Origin: Chloroflexota bacterium | GTDB lineage: Bacteria; Chloroflexota; Anaerolineae; UBA4142 | DNA length: 11,297 nucleotides | Assembly (NCBI GenBank): GCA_023380675.1 | Contig: JAMCRS010000049.1 | Location: 1 to 11,297, forward strand | Direction of reading: 5' to 3' | Shown: piece after piece, positions 6,806-11,297 of the stretch | How the letters are laid out: every line of letters starts with the position of its first letter | Numbering within the stretch: the stretch's first letter is position 1 | Notes under the pieces: generated by a model | What the model saw: the letters and a program-made list of their open reading frames with translations, nothing else | Told to the model about the DNA's origin: nothing | Database searches by the model: none | Position numbers and translations under genes: made by a program

Positions 6806-7954
6806 ATGAAACCAGCCGATTTCTCTCGACGCGAACGATTTCCCGGCACTGACAGCAGCCCTTTTGACACGGTAATTCGAGTTGCCGACGTGATCGAACG
6901 GCTGCCAGTTCCTGTTTTTGGCTTGTTCCTTCTCTTCATTGCCGTTGTCGCCACGCGCGCCAGCGCGATGCTCGCCGCATCGCTGTGGCTTTTCGATGTG
7001 GTCGATTGGCTGCTGCTTGGCGCGCTCCCGCGCGCGGGCAAATCCTATGGCCCGCCACAGCCGCCGGCGCTGCTTCTCGCCCTCCTTCGGGCCGTACCGG
7101 CAGCGCTTTTCGGCCCTCCGTGGTTCTTCGTCGCACAGGCGCTGGGAACGGCGCTCGTGGCCTATGGCTTTTGGATCGAGCCGCATACGATTCGGTTGAC
7201 GCGACAAACGCTTCAGTCTCGCAAGCTAGGCTCCTCGGCCGGCTTGCGCCTTCTGCATATTGGCGACCTTCACGTCGAGCGGATCACCGGACGGGAGCGG
7301 CAGCTAGTTGAATTGGCGCGCACCCTTGCGCCCGATCTGATTCTTTTCTCAGGCGATTTGCTCAATCTCTCGAACGTCGATGACCCGGTCGCGTGGGAGC
7401 ACGCTCGCGCGATTCTCCGCGAGTTGAGCGCTCCGCTTGGCGTGTTCGCCGTCGCCGGCAGCCCGCCGGTCGACCAGGAGCCGGTCGTTGCCCGGCTCTT
7501 CGACGGCCTTGACATTCGCTGGCTCAGAAATGAAAAAGTCGTGCTCGAACATGCCGGGAACGAATACGTCGTCGTCGGCCTCGATTGCACGCATCAACCG
7601 GATGTCGACGCGCGACAGCTCAAGCGCGTCGTTGCCGGCGATGTTGCGCGCTTTACGATATTGCTGTATCACTCGCCCGACCTTGCGCCGCAAGCGGCAG
7701 AGGTGGGAGTGGACCTGCAGCTTTCCGGTCATACGCACGGGGGTCAGGTGCGGCTGCCTCTGTTCGGAGCGCTTTATACGTCGTCTCTTTACGGTAAGCG
7801 GTTTGAGGTTGGGCGTTGCACGATCGGGGATTTCACGCTCTACGTGACGCGGGGGCTCGGGATGGAGGGCAAGGGCGCGCCGCGCGTGCGGTTTTTGTGC
7901 CCGCCCGAGATCATCCTCTGGGAATTGACCGGCGAGAGTGTTGACCCGCGTTGA
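6806..7954 (+). CDS. Membrane-anchored metallophosphoesterase, YkuE-like, lacking GNHD
   Basis: A 382-residue protein of the calcineurin-like phosphoesterase superfamily. The N-terminal part has about four hydrophobic segments (about 35-50, 54-74, 87-103, 105-124), as in YkuE/YaeI-like membrane-associated members, and the enzyme domain follows from about 145. Metal-site motifs seen are GDLH (D154, H156), SGDLL (D184), YHSPD (H289) and SGHTHGGQ (H309, H311). The motif that should be GNHD is GSPPVD at 218-223, so the bridging Asn and the general-acid His are missing. It may therefore work by altered chemistry, bind without cleaving, or use other residues. Family members act on small phosphodiesters or lipid headgroups; the substrate here is unknown. 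The start ATG 6806 has no Shine-Dalgarno site and lies on its promoter, so translation is probably leaderless. Confidence 0.85.
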   Translation: MKPADFSRRERFPGTDSSPFDTVIRVADVIERLPVPVFGLFLLFIAVVATRASAMLAASLWLFDVVDWLLLGALPRAGKSYGPPQPPALLLALLRAVPAALFGPPWFFVAQALGTALVAYGFWIEPHTIRLTRQTLQSRKLGSSAGLRLLHIGDLHVERITGRERQLVELARTLAPDLILFSGDLLNLSNVDDPVAWEHARAILRELSAPLGVFAVAGSPPVDQEPVVARLFDGLDIRWLRNEKVVLEHAGNEYVVVGLDCTHQPDVDARQLKRVVAGDVARFTILLYHSPDLAPQAAEVGVDLQLSGHTHGGQVRLPLFGALYTSSLYGKRFEVGRCTIGDFTLYVTRGLGMEGKGAPRVRFLCPPEIILWELTGESVDPR

Positions 7955-7969
7955 AGCCGGTGTTACAAT
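7941..7969 (+). promoter_or_regulatory. Promoter of the DinB-like gene, inside the preceding gene's end
   Basis: TTGACC (7941-7946), a 17-base spacer and TACAAT (7964-7969). It spans the phosphoesterase stop codon (7952-7954). Transcripts should start near 7976, just before an in-frame ATG at 7978. Confidence 0.7.
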
Positions 7970-8033
7970 TCTGCTACATGACTCGCGAACATAGGCGCGG
8001 CCGGTCGATCTCGACGTCGAGATGGATCGTCGA

Positions 8034-8038
8034 GGAGG
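8034..8038 (+). promoter_or_regulatory. Ribosome binding site that decides the DinB-like start
   Basis: GGAGG, within GAGGAGGGA, lies five bases before GTG 8044. The in-frame ATG 7978 and TTG 7951 have no such site, although ATG 7978 could be used leaderless. Confidence 0.6.
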
Positions 8039-8043
8039 GACAA

Positions 8044-8496
8044 GTGTTTGTCGAATACCTCAAGTCGCATTGGGAAGCGGTGCGCGGCAGTCTGGTCGAG
8101 ACGATAGACAAGTTCCAAGAACCCGAGCTCGACTATGTGCCGTTTCCGTCGTCGTGGTCGGTCCGCCAGATCGTGCTCCACATCGCCCATGAAGAGCTGG
8201 GCGAATTTGCCTACGGCATCACTCAGACGCTTGCAGAGTTCCCGCCCGAATACAGCGTTCAGGACTATGCCACGCGCGAGTCGATTCAGGCCCTCCTCGA
8301 ATCTGTTCACGCGTTCACCCTGGCGTACCTCGATTCCCTGACCGATGCCGATCTCGGCAAGGTGATCAACACCCCTTGGGGCGCTACCTACACGCAGATT
8401 GAGATGTTCGGCCACTTGATCGAGCACGAGACGCACCATCGAGGCGAGCTGTCGCTCATACTGGGCTTGCTGGGTCGGCCCGGGCTGGATGCGTAA
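8044..8496 (+). CDS. DinB-fold putative metal-dependent protein
   Basis: A 150-residue cytosolic four-helix-bundle protein of the DinB/YfiT-like group, at the usual family length. Conserved features are PSSWSVRQIVLHIAHEE (35-51), with His 46 and 49, and HLIEHETHHRGEL (124-136), which contains the HxxxH metal pair H128/H132 with the typical RGEL ending. Members bind a divalent metal, and some are thiol-S-transferases using bacillithiol or mycothiol; most have no known substrate. GTG 8044 gives a family-like start (FVEYLKSHWEAV). An alternative leaderless start at ATG 7978 would add 22 polar residues. The gene has its own promoter and follows the phosphoesterase closely. Confidence 0.85.
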   Translation: MFVEYLKSHWEAVRGSLVETIDKFQEPELDYVPFPSSWSVRQIVLHIAHEELGEFAYGITQTLAEFPPEYSVQDYATRESIQALLESVHAFTLAYLDSLTDADLGKVINTPWGATYTQIEMFGHLIEHETHHRGELSLILGLLGRPGLDA

Positions 8497-8523
8497 GAGG
8501 CTATTCAACACAATCCAAATATT

Positions 8524-8548
8524 GAGACGATCCTCCGTCGAGCGTCTC
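8524..8548 (+). terminator. Weak stem-loop after the DinB-like gene
   Basis: GAGACG (8524-8529) pairs with CGTCTC (8543-8548) over 13 bases, 27 bases past the stop. No T-run follows, so termination here is uncertain. Confidence 0.3.
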
Positions 8549-8636
8549 CCGTCACATTCTCCCCCCGACCGGTGTTAGAGCAATAGTGTTGATGGGATTG
8601 CCCGGACGCGATGGACCCGGGCTGATGACACGCGCC

Positions 8637-8665
8637 TTGACAAATAGGGTCGACGCGGGTATTGT
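8637..8665 (+). promoter_or_regulatory. Candidate promoter of the efflux operon
   Basis: A perfect TTGACA (8637-8642), 17 bases, and TATTGT (8660-8665). This would give a long leader of about 205 bases before the adaptor gene, with the direct repeat inside it. Confidence 0.5.
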
Positions 8666-8720
8666 TCCGCAGTCCCGGGCGGCCGAGGTCCACTCCAGTC
8701 CGCAATCCCTCTGCAATTCG

Positions 8721-8739
8721 TTCACAATCTCTTCACAAT
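8721..8739 (+). promoter_or_regulatory. Direct repeat TTCACAAT, possible response-regulator site
   Basis: TTCACAAT occurs at 8721-8728 and again at 8732-8739, an 11-base period that puts both on the same DNA face. This arrangement is that of PhoB/PhoP/OmpR-type tandem boxes. TTCACA also resembles a -35 hexamer, so the repeat may overlap a second, activator-dependent promoter, though no good -10 box is seen. Confidence 0.4.
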
Positions 8740-8878
8740 TGAGTTGCATTATTGCCGTTGGCCGCGTTGCGGTGGCCGTATTCTCGAGTGTACGGCGAGC
8801 GGGGCAGTGTGATTGTCGAACAATGGGTAGATGCTTGTCTGAATTACGTCCGTCACCCAAATTTTCAAGGAGACTCTA

Positions 8879-9934
8879 GTGTCGAAAAGACTTGTTCCAA
8901 TTCTGGGTCTGGTCGTCGTGTTGTTGCTCGTCGTGGGCTTGGCCATGGCGCGCACGCGTGCTTCGGCCGCCGGACCCGTGGCAACTCCCACCCAGATAAC
9001 GCTCGTTCAAGCCGCGACACCGCAGGCTCTTCCCACCAGCCCCGCGATAACGACCACGCTGGATGTGTCTTCGACGGTGCGCGCGACCGGCATTCTTCAA
9101 TCGGCCAACCAGGCGACACTCTCGTTTCAACAGGGAGGCATCGTCCGCTCCATCGGAGCGAAGGAAGGCGACGACGTAAAGACCGGCGACGTCTTGATCT
9201 CATTGGACACTGGCTTGCTCGAAACGCAGGTTGCCCAGGCTCAGGCTGCGTTCGACCTCGCTCAGGCTACTTTGGACAAAGTGAAAGCAGGACCAACTCT
9301 GGATGACATCGCGATAGCCAAAGCGAATTTACAGACTGCCCAGGATGCACTCGCTCAGGCGCAGGCCGCTTACGACAAGGCCGGCGGATCGAGCAACCCA
9401 TACATAACGACGCTGCCGCAATCACTCGCACTTCAGCAGGCGGCGAATGCTTATCAGCAGGCGGCCGCGGCGTTCGATCAGGCTGTGAACCACCCCACGG
9501 AATCGGAGCTCAAGATCGCACTAGCCCAGGCGGCTCAGGCACAGGCGGCCCTTGATTTCGCCAAGCGCAATTTCGCGAATGCTTCGCTGGTCGCCCCGTT
9601 TGACGGATCGGTCGTCAAGATCATTCCGAAATTCGGTGAGATGGTTTCGCCCGGTGTTCCGGTCGTGACCGTAGCCGACCTGACGCACATGCAGGTCCAG
9701 GTGAACCTGGACGAAGTGAGCCTTGCATCCATCCAGGTTGGTCAATCGGTCACGCTGACGCTCGACGCGCTCGGCGACCAGGCTCTTTCCGGGCATGTTT
9801 CAAAAATCGGACTTTTCGGGTCGTCGGTTGGAGGCGTTGTCGGCGTGCCGGTCACCATTGACGTCGATCCGACCACGGCGCACGTATACCCTGGCCTGAG
9901 CGCCAACGTGGTCTTTCAAGGGGCCGGACAATGA
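8879..9934 (+). CDS. Efflux adaptor (HlyD/MFP family)
   Basis: A 351-residue membrane-fusion protein, the partner of the RND pump that follows. Residues 5-23 form an N-terminal membrane anchor or signal; no lipobox Cys is present. The split lipoyl domain is seen as GGIVRSIGAKEGDDVKTGDV (86-105) and APFDGSVVKIIPKFGEMVSP (239-258). Between them lies a long Ala/Gln-rich helical hairpin (about 112-233, with repeated AQAQAA). A beta-barrel region follows (about 268-348). It would link the pump to the cell exterior or envelope. GTG 8879 has a strong AAGGAGA site five bases before it. The stop overlaps the pump start (ATGA), so the two are translationally coupled. A monoderm would use it without a TolC partner, which agrees with the lack of one here. 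Confidence 0.9.
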   Translation: MSKRLVPILGLVVVLLLVVGLAMARTRASAAGPVATPTQITLVQAATPQALPTSPAITTTLDVSSTVRATGILQSANQATLSFQQGGIVRSIGAKEGDDVKTGDVLISLDTGLLETQVAQAQAAFDLAQATLDKVKAGPTLDDIAIAKANLQTAQDALAQAQAAYDKAGGSSNPYITTLPQSLALQQAANAYQQAAAAFDQAVNHPTESELKIALAQAAQAQAALDFAKRNFANASLVAPFDGSVVKIIPKFGEMVSPGVPVVTVADLTHMQVQVNLDEVSLASIQVGQSVTLTLDALGDQALSGHVSKIGLFGSSVGGVVGVPVTIDVDPTTAHVYPGLSANVVFQGAGQ

Positions 9935-11297
9935 GCATCCCTAAACTATCGATCAGTCAGCCCGTGTTCATCACGATGATCATGTCGGCGCTTGTGGTCG
10001 TCGGCCTGCTGGCTTATTCGCACCTGCCGATCGATCTGTTGCCTGACGTTTCCATACCGACCGTTGCCATCAGCACCGTCTATCCCGGCGCAAGTGCCGA
10101 CGACATCCAGACTTCCGTCACAAAACCGATCGAAGAGGCCGTCAGCTCGCTCAACGGCGTCCAGAACGTCAGTTCCACCTCTCTCGAAAACCTTTCCCAG
10201 ATCACCGTTCAGTTCACGCTGGACACCAACGCACAGGCCGCGGCCCAAAACGTCCAGGAAAAGATCAACGCGATCCGCGGAACGCTTCCGACCGGGGCGC
10301 ACAGCCCGACGGTCCAGCGTTTCGACTTTGCCGCGCTGCCCATTTTGACTCTGGGCGTCGCCGATGCCAGCGGCAAGAACAATCAGGAAGATTTGCGCCG
10401 GTTCGTGGACAACACGATCGCGCCGAGTCTCGAGCGGTTGGACGGCGTTGCGCAGGTGAATGTCAGCGGCGGACTCGTCCGGCACGGCCAAGTCCAGTTG
10501 AACCTGGACTCGCTGCGTGCCCGTCATCTCGCGCCTCAGCAGGTTTCTAGCGCGATCGCGCAGGCGAACGCGAGCTTGACCGGCGGCACCGTGACTCAGA
10601 ACGGCCAGGACCTCTTGCTCCGTACCCCCGGGCAGTTCACGAGTCTCGGCGATATCGGCGACGTCGTCGTGACCGCGCAGGGCGGCCTGCCGGTCCACGT
10701 TCGCGATGTGGCAACCGTCGTCGACGGCTACGCCGACGTAGATACCTACAGCCGGCTGAACGGCAAAGATAGCATCGCCGTCTCGGTCCTCAAGCAGTCG
10801 GGCTCGAATACGGTGAGCGTTTCCGACAACGTAAAGTCCGAGGTCGCTCGACTGCAGAAGCTGTATCCGGACGTCGCGCTCGTTGTCTCCAGCGATCAGT
10901 CCGAGTTTATCAAGAGTTCCGTTCAGGATTCGTTGACGGACCTGATTCTGGGTGGCTTGTTCGCCGCGCTGGTCGTGCTCTTTTTCTTCCGCGACTTGCG
11001 CAATACCGTGGTCACCGTGGTCGGCTTGCCCGTGATCATGATCGCGACCTTTGCCGCGATGCAAGCCCTCGGACTGACGCTGAATATCGTTACACTCCTG
11101 GCTTTGTCGTTGGCAGTTGGTCTCGTCATCGATGATGCGATCGTGGTCCGTGAGAACATCTTTCGTCACATGGAACGCGGCGAAGACCCTAAGACTGCGT
11201 CGCTGAACGGCACCTCGGAAGTCGGTCTGGCCGTCCTAGCCATGACCTTGACCGTCGTGTCAGTGTTTCTTCCGATCGCGTTTGTAGCGGTGACTTG
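9931..11297 (+). CDS. RND efflux pump, HAE1/AcrB-like (5' part only)
   Basis: The first 455 residues of an inner-membrane proton-driven pump; full-length members have about 1,000-1,100. Helix 1 (about 11-29) leads into HLPIDLLPDVSIPTVAIST. A periplasmic porter region follows, with YPGASADDIQTSVTKPIE and TLDTNAQAAAQNVQEKIN. Helix 2 starts near 338 and helix 4 contains GLVIDDAIVVREN, with the paired acidic proton-relay residues D401 and D402. The final position read is in helix 5. Where many AcrB-like pumps have VVEN, this has VREN. It is the last gene of the adaptor operon, starts at ATG 9931 overlapping the adaptor stop, and has AAGGGG at 9918-9923. Cargo cannot be told. The window edge, not a mutation, cuts it. 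Confidence 0.93.
   Translation, partial: MSIPKLSISQPVFITMIMSALVVVGLLAYSHLPIDLLPDVSIPTVAISTVYPGASADDIQTSVTKPIEEAVSSLNGVQNVSSTSLENLSQITVQFTLDTNAQAAAQNVQEKINAIRGTLPTGAHSPTVQRFDFAALPILTLGVADASGKNNQEDLRRFVDNTIAPSLERLDGVAQVNVSGGLVRHGQVQLNLDSLRARHLAPQQVSSAIAQANASLTGGTVTQNGQDLLLRTPGQFTSLGDIGDVVVTAQGGLPVHVRDVATVVDGYADVDTYSRLNGKDSIAVSVLKQSGSNTVSVSDNVKSEVARLQKLYPDVALVVSSDQSEFIKSSVQDSLTDLILGGLFAALVVLFFFRDLRNTVVTVVGLPVIMIATFAAMQALGLTLNIVTLLALSLAVGLVIDDAIVVRENIFRHMERGEDPKTASLNGTSEVGLAVLAMTLTVVSVFLPIAFVAVT

Larger units (their letters stand above)
8497..8878. other. Intergenic regulatory stretch before the efflux genes
   Basis: No credible gene. In order it holds a weak stem-loop (8524-8548), a promoter (8637-8665), a tandem direct repeat (8721-8739) and the ribosome site AAGGAGA (8867-8873) of the adaptor gene. 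The frames crossing it look like antisense or chance reading. Confidence 0.6.

Noticed and set aside
9229..9560. Repeated CTCAGGC/GCCCAGGC units as a DNA repeat array
   Set aside because: They are explained by the Ala/Gln-rich coiled-coil codons of the adaptor protein and are not regularly spaced.
9946..11169. 407-residue open frame on the - strand opposite the RND pump
   Set aside because: It is rich in Asp, Arg and His with no family character and lies wholly antisense to a clear RND pump.

Overview
The window looks like chromosomal DNA from a GC-rich bacterium, and Chloroflexota or a related monoderm-like lineage is my best guess. Four observations point that way. There is an intergenic palindromic element of the GTAGGGGC...GCCCCTAC type, which I recall from such genomes. 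An RND pump is paired with a membrane fusion protein, but no outer-membrane channel is seen. One promoter fires directly onto a start codon (leaderless). The promoters are otherwise clear housekeeping types with 17-base spacers. The taxonomy is inference from style; no marker gene is present.

Left part (1-2480, + strand): a terminator from an unseen upstream gene is followed by a CarH/LitR-like MerR regulator with an adenosylcobalamin light-sensor domain, then a TIGR01777-family NAD(P)-dependent epimerase-like oxidoreductase. LitR/CarH regulators commonly sit next to light-stress genes, so this pair may be a light-response unit.

Middle (2453-5860, - strand): three genes run leftward, and promoters could be found for all of them: a three-helix membrane protein with a C-terminal zinc ribbon, a FucP-like MFS transporter, and an AKR13-like aldo/keto reductase. 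The zinc-ribbon gene has a near-consensus promoter just after the MFS stop, so it is at least partly independent.

Scar region (about 5900-6805): no intact gene is seen. It holds a perfect 12-bp hairpin, a frameshifted internal fragment of an ECF sigma factor (+), and the first ~83 residues of an FAD-dependent oxidoreductase (-). The two fragments point at each other and join at about 6170. A 7-bp inverted repeat that looks like an operator and the 71-base palindromic repeat follow.

Right part (6806-11297, + strand): a membrane-anchored YkuE-like metallophosphoesterase lacks the GNHD motif. A DinB-fold protein follows with its own promoter inside the end of the phosphoesterase gene. After a 382-base regulatory spacer come a periplasmic adaptor (HlyD/MFP) and an RND pump overlapping by ATGA; the pump is cut by the window edge. 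I found no tRNA, rRNA, CRISPR array or intact insertion sequence. The strongest candidates for something unusual are the B12 regulator with its unexplained C-terminal domain and altered ligand position, the phosphoesterase with the GSPP substitution, and the two-pseudogene junction.
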